From Candidatus Aminicenantota bacterium (GTDB lineage: Bacteria; Acidobacteriota; Aminicenantia; UBA2199): 19,943 nt of DNA. Below, piece after piece: positions 1 through 7,330 of this stretch. The notes beneath the pieces are model-generated. The model saw only the letters and a list, made by a program, of their open reading frames with translations, did no database searches and was not told the origin of the DNA. Position 1 is the first letter of the stretch. Each line of letters opens with the position of its first letter. A program made the translations under genes and the position numbers. The stretch covers positions 1 through 19,943 of the forward strand of contig JAUWNT010000023.1 in NCBI GenBank assembly GCA_030612495.1, in the 5' to 3' direction.

Positions 1-848
1 ACATGCAGGCAGGAATCATACAATTTTCTTCCATGTTTAAAATAGTTGTGCTCTCCAAAGCTCTCACCATGATCAGAATTAAAAACAATCAATGAATCGT
101 GATAAAGGCCTAATCCTTTGATCTTTTCAATCAGTTTTCCAATGTAAAAATCAGTGAAAGCAATTTCACTATCATATTTCTTTATCTTTGAAAATCTTGT
201 TCCATGAGGATAGTAAGATGGATCTATTTTATTGATATCAAAATCAAATTTTTTATGAAAGACATAAGGAGCATGTGGTTCAGATAAATGAATCCATAAG
301 AATATTCTCTTTTTATGATGATCCTCTAACCACTTAATAGCTCTTTTGGTAACTTCTTTTGCCCTACCTTCTGCATTCAGCAACCCAAACCATCTTTTTT
401 TATTAAATACTTCATAATAAGAATCAAAATCCTGATGAAGACCCGATAGATTTTTCCTCAAAGGCCAGTTTGATATAAAGGCAGAGGAATAATAGCCATA
501 TTTTTTCAAAAAATAGGGCAATGTTCTTATATGTTTGAAAATCGGTAACCCATTCCTTTTTGATCCATGCTTATAAGGAGGAAGTGATGTTAGCATTGTG
601 GAAAATCCAGGAGATGTTAAAGGTGTAATAGTAAAACACCTTGAAAATCTCACACCATCTCTTGATAAGTCATCTATTGCTGGTGATGTTTTTATTGGGT
701 AACCATAACAGCTTAAATGGTCAGCTCTCAATGTATCAACAGAGATGATAATGACATTTTTCAAGTTTGCCTTATCAGCAAAGATATTATTGCAAAAAAT
801 AACAAATAAAAAAAACAAAATTATATTTAAATCAGAAATTTTCTGCAT
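1..848 (-). CDS. Sulfatase-superfamily exported hydrolase, Thr-type (partial)
   Basis: Only the first 282 codons are present; the frame is open at the left edge. I chose the ATG at 848 because it gives a signal peptide (residues 1-24, hydrophobic core LFFLFVIF) just before the conserved core. Visible alkaline-phosphatase/sulfatase fold motifs are SVDTLRADH at 36-44 (first metal site), IHLSEPHAPY at 186-195 and SDHGESFGEH at 258-267 (second metal site). The usual CxPxR formylglycine motif is replaced: aligning on the following LT gives T78-S-P-G-F82. Conversion to formylglycine is therefore not possible. Thr nucleophiles are known in related phosphotransferases and phosphodiesterases of this superfamily, so the substrate may be a phospho- rather than a sulfo-ester. 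It lies 20 nt downstream of cysC on the same strand and is probably co-transcribed. The family is secure; the substrate is unknown. Confidence 0.85.
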   Translation of the reverse strand, partial: MQKISDLNIILFFLFVIFCNNIFADKANLKNVIIISVDTLRADHLSCYGYPIKTSPAIDDLSRDGVRFSRCFTITPLTSPGFSTMLTSLPPYKHGSKRNGLPIFKHIRTLPYFLKKYGYYSSAFISNWPLRKNLSGLHQDFDSYYEVFNKKRWFGLLNAEGRAKEVTKRAIKWLEDHHKKRIFLWIHLSEPHAPYVFHKKFDFDINKIDPSYYPHGTRFSKIKKYDSEIAFTDFYIGKLIEKIKGLGLYHDSLIVFNSDHGESFGEHNYFKHGRKLYDSCLH

Positions 849-868
849 CTGCTGTATTAAAGCCGGAA

Positions 869-1474
869 TTAAATAATTTTATTATCTTTTAAATAGTCCA
901 AAACTTTTTTAACTTCTTCGTTAATAGTCAATCTATTCGCATCTAAAATAATTTCTGGATTAAGGGGTTCTTCATATGGAGCCGATATGCCTGTAAATTC
1001 TCTTATCTCTCCTATTTTAGCTTTTTTGTATAACCCTTTTTGGTCTCTATTTTCACAGGTTTCAATAGATGCTTTTACAAATATCTCAATAAATCTTCCC
1101 TTTACTACAAGTTCTCTTGCAAAATCTCTGTCTTTCCTATAAGGTGAAATAAACGCAGTAGAAGCTATTATTCCTGCGTTTACAAAAAGCTTTCCAACCT
1201 CAGCTATTCTTCTTATGTTCTCTTCTCTATCTTCAGGCGAGAAACCAAGGTTTTTATTAAGACCATGCCTTATATTATCACCATCAAGAACATATGTAAG
1301 TTTGCCTAATTTGAATAGCTCATAACAAACCTGATTTGCAATTGTTGACTTTCCACTAGCAGAAAGCCCTGTAAACCATAAAAGTACACCTTTCTGTTTA
1401 AGAAGTTTTTCTCTATCTTCTCTTTTGATTTTATACTCATGCCATGTTACATTCGTTGCTCTTTTTTCAACCAT
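869..1474 (-). CDS. cysC: Adenylylsulfate (APS) kinase
   Basis: Phosphorylates adenosine 5'-phosphosulfate with ATP to make PAPS, the donor for sulfate reduction or for sulfotransferases; cytoplasmic. The 201-residue length is normal for a stand-alone APS kinase. The P-loop GLSASGKST is at residues 36-44, followed by LDGDNIRHGLN at 63-73, GFSPEDREENIRR at 77-89 and FISPYRKDRD at 108-117, which contains the family's phospho-serine (S110). The APYEEP substrate-loop motif is at 165-170. A GAGGAG ribosome binding site 8 nt upstream supports the ATG at 1474. No sulfate adenylyltransferase or PAPS reductase gene is in the window. The gene is followed by a sulfatase-like gene, so the PAPS could feed sulfation rather than assimilation (inference). 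Confidence 0.95.
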   Translation of the reverse strand: MVEKRATNVTWHEYKIKREDREKLLKQKGVLLWFTGLSASGKSTIANQVCYELFKLGKLTYVLDGDNIRHGLNKNLGFSPEDREENIRRIAEVGKLFVNAGIIASTAFISPYRKDRDFARELVVKGRFIEIFVKASIETCENRDQKGLYKKAKIGEIREFTGISAPYEEPLNPEIILDANRLTINEEVKKVLDYLKDNKII

Positions 1475-1501
1475 ACAAAAATCTCCTCATTTAAGAACTA
1501 T

Positions 1502-1530
1502 AAAATATCAAATTATTGCATAAAATTCAA
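1502..1530 (-). promoter_or_regulatory. Candidate sigma70 promoter for cysC
   Basis: On the minus strand, TTGAAT (1530-1525) and TATTTT (1507-1502) are separated by 17 nt. The start of transcription would fall near 1495, about 20 nt before the cysC ATG and just ahead of its ribosome binding site. AT-rich sequence makes chance matches common. Confidence 0.4.
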
Positions 1531-1586
1531 TATGTTATTACTAAGTTATATTATTTTAGTAAGCAAGATTGCTTTGAACCAAAAAT

Positions 1587-2333
1587 CTACAAGCGGATCT
1601 CGCCGGAGAAAAATATAGATTCAATACCATTATCCTGTTCCAGAACCAAGCCTCCTTCTTTATTTATTCCTCTATAAATCCCTTTAATTATTTTATCTTT
1701 ATTATGAAATAAAATTTTTTTCCCCTTAAAAAGAGAACCCAATTCATTACTCTTTTTAATAATTTTTTCTCTTTCATTTTTCTCAAGCTTCTCAAGCCAT
1801 TTAAAAAATAGTCTTGATAATTTCATATTTACTTTTTCAACTTCATAAGATTTTCCAGTAATTATCTTTAAAGATATAGCACTTTCTTTTAATTCATCAG
1901 GGAAATCTATTTGTTTATGATTTAAGTTAACCCCAATACCAACAATACTCACAATTTTTTTTTCGAAAATTACATTTTCAATCAAAACTCCAGCTATTTT
2001 TTTGTTTTTGTACAGAACATCATTTGGCCATTTAATAATGAAATCGTTTTTACTTATCTTATTTAAAACTTCAGAAACACAAATACCTGCAATTAAAGAA
2101 AGAAGATTAAGATTTTTCTTATTTTTTATAAAGAAGGCAAAAGATGAATATAATCCTTTATTTTTTTCAGAGAACCAATTTCTTGTTTCACGTCCTTTAC
2201 CTTTTGTTTGCTCTATTGTTGTTATTAGCACAGGGAATTCATTCTGAAATTCTCTATAATTTTTTTTCAAAAAATTATTAGTTGAATCACATACATCAAA
2301 TTTTATAACTTTTAAAAATTTAGGATAAGTCAC
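1587..2333 (-). CDS. birA: Biotin--[acetyl-CoA-carboxylase] ligase
   Basis: Activates biotin as biotinyl-AMP and attaches it to the biotin carboxyl carrier domain of carboxylases. The 248-residue protein starts directly with the catalytic domain and has no N-terminal helix-turn-helix, so it is the monofunctional type and not a biotin repressor. Motifs: KGKGRETRNW (the GRGRxGRxW biotinyl-AMP loop), KWPNDVLYKNKKIAGVLIE and VGIGVNLN. A small C-terminal beta-barrel domain begins near GSLFKGKKI. The start is GTG at 2333, inside the end of valS: the two genes overlap by 14 nt, so translation is probably coupled. Placement behind valS looks like simple operon packing. No carboxylase gene is nearby. 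Confidence 0.93.
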   Translation of the reverse strand: MTYPKFLKVIKFDVCDSTNNFLKKNYREFQNEFPVLITTIEQTKGKGRETRNWFSEKNKGLYSSFAFFIKNKKNLNLLSLIAGICVSEVLNKISKNDFIIKWPNDVLYKNKKIAGVLIENVIFEKKIVSIVGIGVNLNHKQIDFPDELKESAISLKIITGKSYEVEKVNMKLSRLFFKWLEKLEKNEREKIIKKSNELGSLFKGKKILFHNKDKIIKGIYRGINKEGGLVLEQDNGIESIFFSGEIRL

Positions 2334-4935
2334 TTATTGTTTTCTGAATTTTTTCCCTTTTATCAATAAGTACTTGAAGATTCTTTTTAAAATCTATAAC
2401 AATTAGCTCAGGCGCTTTAGTTACAAACTCCTTATTTGAAAGCTTTTCTCCAAGCTTTTTTATCTGATTTTCAGCTTTGTCAACTTCTTTTTTCAATCTT
2501 TTTAGCTCTTTTACCCTATCACTATTATTGCTGAAAGGTAATAGTATCTCCCAGTTCAAGCAAACCCCTCTAAAACCTTTAGGTAAATTTGAAAAATCGT
2601 TTTTTATTTCTGTACTAATACTTTTAGTCAAAAAATTAAAGTATCTCAATAGATTTGAAACAATTTCCCTCTCTTTTTCAGATTCAGATTTTAAGTAAAT
2701 ATCTATTTTTTTATTTGGATCAATTCTATTTTCTGTTCTTGTTTTTCTTGTTTCCATAATTATTTTTTTAAGTAATTCTATGTCCTTATACTCATCAATG
2801 AAAAACATTTCGCTATTAAAAGATGGAAATTTAGTCTGAATCAAAAAATCCTCATTAATTTTAATTTTTTGATAAATCTCCTCTGTAATAAAGGGCATAA
2901 AAGGATGTAGCAATTGAAGCAATCTAAAAAGAGTGAATTTTAATACTTTTCTTGTATCAATATTATCAATATCATTCTTTGCAAATTCAAGATACCAATC
3001 ACAATACTCATGCCAGAAAAAATGATATATCTGGTCTGCTGCTTCATTTATCCTATAATTATCCATTAGATCATTAACTTTTTCTGTTATATTATTTAAA
3101 AAATTCAGTATCCATTTATCCGTATCACTTATTTTTTTAAAATCTACATTAAAATTCTCATCTCCTTTTAAATTCATTATGACATATCTTGAAGCATTCC
3201 AGATCTTATTTGCAAAAGCTTTATATCCTTTTATTCTATTCATTGAAAAAGAGATGTCCATACCTGGAACAGCTTGAATTGCAAGAGTAAATCTCAAAGC
3301 ATCTGATCCAAACTTATCTATTACATCAAGAGGGTCAACAGCATTGTTTTTTGTTTTGCTCATTTTCTGACCTTTTTCATCTCTTATCAACCCATTTATT
3401 AGCACTTCTCTGAAAGGCACTTCGCCAGTAAAATGAACACCCATCATTATCATTCGTGCAACCCAGAAAAAAATTATATCAAAACCTGTTGCCATAATAG
3501 ATGTTGGGTAATATGTTTTAAAATCTCCAGAATTCACATTCCAACCCAGTGTAGAAAAAGGCCAAAGAGCTGAAGAGAACCATGTATCAAGCACATCTAC
3601 ATCCTGAGAAATTTCTGTTGAGTTGCAATTTGAGCATTTGGGAGGTCTCTCCTCTTCAACCATGATTTGCCCGCATTCCAAACAGTAATAAGCCGGGATT
3701 CTGTGCCCCCACCACAATTGGCGTGAAATACACCAATCTTTAATATTGTACATCCAGTTAAAAAAGACTTTTTCCCATTTGTTAGGTATAAAAACAACAT
3801 TGTTTTTTTCTACAACTTCTATTGCTGGTTTTGCAATTTCTGAGGTTTTCAAAAACCATTGCTTTGAAATATCTGGTTCAACCATTGTTTCGCATCTATG
3901 GCAGTGCCCAACATTGTGTACATAATCTTCCTCTTTTTCAATCAAACCCAGTTTCTTTAAATCATTAATTATCTTTTCTCTACATTCAAACCTATCAAGT
4001 CCAATAAACTTTTTTTTTATTGGCCCTGTCATTCTGGCATTATGATCAATAACTCTTACACTTTTAAGATTATGTTTTAAAGCTATATCATAATCATTAG
4101 GGTCATGCGCAGGTGTTATCTTAACTGCTCCTGTCCCAAATTCTTTATCCACCCGTTTATCTGCTATAATTTTAATTACTCTATTTGTAAGAGGGAGTAT
4201 TAATTCTTGCCCAATAATATTCTTGTATCTCTCATCCTCCGGGTTTACAGCTACTGCTGTGTCACCTAACATAGTTTCAGGTCTTGTAGTAGCAACAACA
4301 ACAAAATCATCCTTTTTTCCTTTTAAAGGGTATTTTATATATGTCAGTTTCCCATGAATCTCTCTATGGTCTACTTCAAGGTCTGATAATACAGTTTTAC
4401 AAGAAGGGCAACGATTAACCATATAAGTTCCCTGATAAATTTTACCCTCTTTATATAATTGAACAAACACTCTTATCACTGTTTTCTTCATATCATCATC
4501 AAGTGTGAATTTCATTCTGGTCCAATCAAGGGATAGGCCAAGTTTATCAATCTGTTTTATGATTTGTTTTTCTGACTTTTTCTTCCAATCCCAGACAAAT
4601 TGTATGAATTTTTCCCTCCCCAAATCTTCCTTTGCTAATCCCTTTTCCTTTTTCAAGTGTTTTTCAACAACCATTTGAGTTGCAATTCCCGCATGATCAA
4701 CTCCAGGGAGCCATAATGTATTAAAATCCTGCATCATTTTTCTTCTGTTAATTATATCTGGTATTGTAAATGTTAATGCATGCCCCATGTGTAAGGAGCC
4801 TGTTATGTTTGGAGGTGGTAAAACCATTGAAAAAGGGGTGGTTTTTGATTTATTATCAGCTTTAAACAAATCATTCTCAACCCAAATTTTATACCAATTC
4901 TTTTCAATCTCTTTATGACTATAGGATTTTTCCAT
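2320..4935 (-). CDS. valS: Valyl-tRNA synthetase
   Basis: Class Ia aminoacyl-tRNA synthetase that charges tRNA-Val; 871 residues, normal for bacterial ValRS. The N-terminal PPPNITGSLHMGHAL holds the HIGH signature (HMGH at 49-52) in its ValRS-specific form, and the KMSKT motif is at 524-528. The editing (CP1) domain shows ATTRPETMLGDTAVAVNP and GTGAVKITPAHDPNDYD. Cysteine pairs CPSCKTVL and CLECG/CSNCN look like zinc-binding knuckles. The C-terminus is a lysine- and glutamate-rich coiled coil (KRLKKEVDKAENQIKKL), the usual ValRS tRNA-binding arm. The ribosome binding site is only a GGGGG run 10 nt upstream. It lies 35 nt behind the receiver-protein gene, with no room for a T-box leader, so it is probably transcribed from the promoter upstream of that gene. 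Confidence 0.97.
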   Translation of the reverse strand: MEKSYSHKEIEKNWYKIWVENDLFKADNKSKTTPFSMVLPPPNITGSLHMGHALTFTIPDIINRRKMMQDFNTLWLPGVDHAGIATQMVVEKHLKKEKGLAKEDLGREKFIQFVWDWKKKSEKQIIKQIDKLGLSLDWTRMKFTLDDDMKKTVIRVFVQLYKEGKIYQGTYMVNRCPSCKTVLSDLEVDHREIHGKLTYIKYPLKGKKDDFVVVATTRPETMLGDTAVAVNPEDERYKNIIGQELILPLTNRVIKIIADKRVDKEFGTGAVKITPAHDPNDYDIALKHNLKSVRVIDHNARMTGPIKKKFIGLDRFECREKIINDLKKLGLIEKEEDYVHNVGHCHRCETMVEPDISKQWFLKTSEIAKPAIEVVEKNNVVFIPNKWEKVFFNWMYNIKDWCISRQLWWGHRIPAYYCLECGQIMVEEERPPKCSNCNSTEISQDVDVLDTWFSSALWPFSTLGWNVNSGDFKTYYPTSIMATGFDIIFFWVARMIMMGVHFTGEVPFREVLINGLIRDEKGQKMSKTKNNAVDPLDVIDKFGSDALRFTLAIQAVPGMDISFSMNRIKGYKAFANKIWNASRYVIMNLKGDENFNVDFKKISDTDKWILNFLNNITEKVNDLMDNYRINEAADQIYHFFWHEYCDWYLEFAKNDIDNIDTRKVLKFTLFRLLQLLHPFMPFITEEIYQKIKINEDFLIQTKFPSFNSEMFFIDEYKDIELLKKIIMETRKTRTENRIDPNKKIDIYLKSESEKEREIVSNLLRYFNFLTKSISTEIKNDFSNLPKGFRGVCLNWEILLPFSNNSDRVKELKRLKKEVDKAENQIKKLGEKLSNKEFVTKAPELIVIDFKKNLQVLIDKREKIQKTISDLS

Positions 4936-4970
4936 GAAAAAAATTCCCCCTTTCTTATACGGCTATTATT

Positions 4971-6008
4971 TTATTCTACTTCAATATCTATGTCAGCCTT
5001 GATTTTTTCAATCTCCTCTTTGATAATTTTATCAGCAAAAGAAGGTACAATTTCCCATAAAATTTCTTTGACTGCAAGAGTCAATTTGTCTTCTACTTTT
5101 TCGACTAAATCTTCTTTTTGTTTTTGGCTTATTCCTTCGATTCTTTCAACCTCTTTCTTTGCTACAGAAACTTCCAATTTTTCAGCTTCTTCTTCAATTT
5201 TAATTTCTTCTTCTGTTTTTTCCTCAGTTTCTTTAATTTCAGAAGCAGCAAAAAAATCTTTTACTTTTTTTTCCACTGATTGCCTATCTATCTCCTCTTC
5301 TGTTTTCTCCTCGGTTTCTTCTGCTTCAAAAAGCTCGTCAGAAGGTTCTATTTTTTCAGCTTCTTCTTTGAATGGATTTTCAATTTCATCAGTATCAAAA
5401 GTATTAACATCAAGAGAGCTTTCTTTATCAAGTTGAGGGCCTTGAGTTATCTCTTCAGATGGTAATACTTCTTCATTATACAATTCCTCTTTTTCTTCTT
5501 CCAAATCTTCCGAAATAATCTTATCAGATTTCAATTCATCTTCTATATCTGAGAAAGAGATCCCATCTTCGACTTCGTCAATACTATCAATTTCAGGTAA
5601 ATCCTCTGGTGCAATAGGAGGGGCTTTAACACTATCTTTATCTAACATCTCTTTGATAGATGAAACAAGTTCATTTGAATCAAAAGGTTTTGTTATAATA
5701 TCTATATACTTTAGATCTTTCAATAGTCCTTCATTAACCGGCTCAAAACCACCTTTCATTAAAAACACCATTGTCTCTTTTAAAGACTCAGTCTCATTTA
5801 TAAATTTACAAGTATCATACCCATTAAGTCCAGACAGTTTTATATCAACAAGAACAGCTGCTGGTTTTAATTCTATTAGTTTTTCCTTTATATTGAAACC
5901 ATTTTCTAAAGTAATAAGTTCAATACCTTCCTCTTCTGAAAATGATAATTCTGTTATTCTACGAATCGTGTAACTACTATCTGCAAGAACAATTTTTTTC
6001 GTTTCCAT
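4971..6008 (-). CDS. Receiver-domain protein with acidic linker and C-terminal WEIVP motif
   Basis: A 345-residue protein in three parts. Residues 1-125 are a CheY-like receiver: D10 in the acidic pocket, phospho-acceptor D55 in VDIKLSGLNGYD and K107 in ITKPFD. Position 85 is Lys where Thr or Ser is usual. Residues 126-300 are highly Glu/Asp-rich and probably disordered, with EETEEKTEEEI-type units repeated. Residues 302-345 form a predicted helical end containing ILWEIVPSFADKIIKEEIEKIK, a tail I recognise from receiver proteins of Acidobacteria and Deltaproteobacteria whose role is not settled. There is no DNA-binding or enzymatic output domain. An in-frame ATG lies upstream at 6023, but AAAGGAGG falls between it and the ATG at 6008, which marks 6008 as the real start. 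It heads the operon with valS and birA. The partner kinase is not visible. Confidence 0.8.
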   Translation of the reverse strand: METKKIVLADSSYTIRRITELSFSEEEGIELITLENGFNIKEKLIELKPAAVLVDIKLSGLNGYDTCKFINETESLKETMVFLMKGGFEPVNEGLLKDLKYIDIITKPFDSNELVSSIKEMLDKDSVKAPPIAPEDLPEIDSIDEVEDGISFSDIEDELKSDKIISEDLEEEKEELYNEEVLPSEEITQGPQLDKESSLDVNTFDTDEIENPFKEEAEKIEPSDELFEAEETEEKTEEEIDRQSVEKKVKDFFAASEIKETEEKTEEEIKIEEEAEKLEVSVAKKEVERIEGISQKQKEDLVEKVEDKLTLAVKEILWEIVPSFADKIIKEEIEKIKADIDIEVE

Positions 6009-6034
6009 ATGTCCTCCTTTCATTTATGTTTCCT

Positions 6035-6063
6035 TTTTAACATTTTTACTATATTATTGTCAA
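6035..6063 (-). promoter_or_regulatory. Candidate promoter for the receiver-valS-birA operon
   Basis: On the minus strand, a perfect TTGACA (6063-6058) is followed after 17 nt by TTAAAA (6040-6035), a weak -10. Transcription would begin about 20 nt before the receiver-protein ATG. This is the only region upstream of valS and birA with space for a promoter. Confidence 0.4.
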
Positions 6064-6190
6064 GCAATAATAAATAAAAACAAAAGTAATATTATATCTA
6101 TTATAATATATATTTTTATTAATTTCTACGAAATTTAAGTTATTTTTATATATAATTTATAAAAATATTAGGAAAATATCGGATATTTAC

Positions 6191-6217
6191 TTGACTTTAA
6201 ATAAAAATTTGTATAAT
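6191..6217 (+). promoter_or_regulatory. Candidate promoter for the M23 peptidase gene
   Basis: TTGACT (6191-6196) and a perfect TATAAT (6212-6217) are spaced by 15 nt, shorter than the ideal 17. The ATG follows 27 nt after the -10. The 6064-6190 stretch between this and the divergent promoter is very AT-rich and holds no gene. Confidence 0.45.
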
Positions 6218-6244
6218 AATATATTTTTGTAAGATTTAGAAAAC

Positions 6245-7165
6245 ATGAAAAAAAAAAATAAACTCTATTCAGTTATAATCATTTCAGATGCCACATCAAC
6301 AAATAAAGAGTTTTCAATTACTTCAAAATTTATAAAAAAAGCCTTGATTTCAGTCTTTGTACTCCTCTTTATTTTTGGATTCATTATTTTTGATTATCTT
6401 AGTATATCCTTTGATAAAGAAAAAATGATAAACTTAAAAATAGATAATAAAAGAAAAGAGAAAACAATAACAGGATTGAGCCTAAAAATGGAGGAGTTAA
6501 GTATTAGTTTAAAAAAAATGGCTGATTATAAAGAGAGGATATTAATTGCTTCAGGTTTGAAATCTCCACTTGCATTAAAAGAAGTTGGAAGTGGAGGTGG
6601 ACCAATAATCGACTCAAGTACTTTAAAATCAACTACAGATAATATTTTAATTAATAAGCAATCAAGTAAGAGCATATTAGATAAAGCCCACAAACTGGCT
6701 AAAAATGCAAAAAAGGTTGAAAATACACTTAAATATGTAAATAGTGTAATAGATTTACAAAAAGTCAGATTAGCTTCAACTCCAGCAATATGGCCTACAA
6801 AGGGTTATTTGACCGATGGTTTTGGTTGGAGGACTCATCCTTTTACAGGCAAAAGAAATTTTCACTATGGACAGGATATAGCAACTCAACTTGGCAACGA
6901 TATACTTGCTACTGCTGATGGATTTGTACTCGTTGTAGCACATCAAAATGCTTTTGGAAATATTATTGTAATAGATCATGGTTTTGGATTTACAACTCGT
7001 TATGCCCATCTTTCAGGTTTTAATGTAAAAGAGGGAGATAGAGTTAAAAGAGGCCAGGTAATAGGGTTCGTAGGAAATACTGGAAGGAGTACAGCACCAC
7101 ATCTTCATTATGAAGTAAGGGTTTTTGGAAAAGCTCAAAACCCAATGAAATTTATTATTGATTAA
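6245..7165 (+). CDS. Membrane-anchored M23 family metallopeptidase
   Basis: A 306-residue LytM-type peptidoglycan endopeptidase. Residues 33-50 form one transmembrane segment (ALISVFVLLFIFGFIIFD), which places the C-terminal part outside the inner membrane. Residues 56-100 and about 141-175 are charged and helical, probably coiled coil. The M23 domain covers about 184-303. H207 and D211 (HYGQD) and H288 (HLHYE) are the zinc ligands; H255 (YAHL) and H286 are the catalytic histidines. All are present, so it should be active, unlike degenerate EnvC/NlpD-type activators. It would cut peptide cross-links in the cell wall during growth or division. The ribosome binding site is poor. It stands alone between a divergent operon and the YprB-like gene. 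Confidence 0.9.
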   Translation: MKKKNKLYSVIIISDATSTNKEFSITSKFIKKALISVFVLLFIFGFIIFDYLSISFDKEKMINLKIDNKRKEKTITGLSLKMEELSISLKKMADYKERILIASGLKSPLALKEVGSGGGPIIDSSTLKSTTDNILINKQSSKSILDKAHKLAKNAKKVENTLKYVNSVIDLQKVRLASTPAIWPTKGYLTDGFGWRTHPFTGKRNFHYGQDIATQLGNDILATADGFVLVVAHQNAFGNIIVIDHGFGFTTRYAHLSGFNVKEGDRVKRGQVIGFVGNTGRSTAPHLHYEVRVFGKAQNPMKFIID

Positions 7166-7273
7166 TATCTAATTTTCAGTTAATACCTTAATTCAATATT
7201 AACCACCCAAGCAACTGAGAATATAAAAAATAAAGGTTGAGTTATATAGAAAACCCGGGAACACTTCGATTTA

Positions 7274-7302
7274 TTGACATTACTCTATTTTTTTCTTAAT
7301 AT
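7274..7302 (+). promoter_or_regulatory. Sigma70-like promoter for the YprB-like exonuclease gene
   Basis: TTGACA (7274-7279) and TAATAT (7297-7302) are separated by 17 nt. Transcription would start near 7309, giving a leader of about 22 nt with no visible Shine-Dalgarno sequence before the ATG at 7331. Confidence 0.6.
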
Positions 7303-7330
7303 GTTCTATATTATTTAAATTGATTTTCCA

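Noticed and set aside
1535..1562. Hairpin TTACTAA/TTAGTAA and the nearby AAGCAA/TTGCTT palindrome (1561-1574) as a terminator after birA
   Set aside because: Both stems are short and AT-rich, one has a 2-nt loop, and no T-run follows in the birA direction.
1587..2333. BirA as a biotin operon repressor
   Set aside because: The protein begins at the catalytic domain with no helix-turn-helix.
4936..4970. T-box riboswitch before valS
   Set aside because: Only 35 nt separate valS from the upstream gene, far too short for a T-box leader, and no T-box sequence is visible.
4915..5436. Ser/Phe-rich open frame on the plus strand
   Set aside because: It is the antisense of the Glu/Lys-rich receiver protein; the composition is a codon mirror effect and there is no ribosome binding site.
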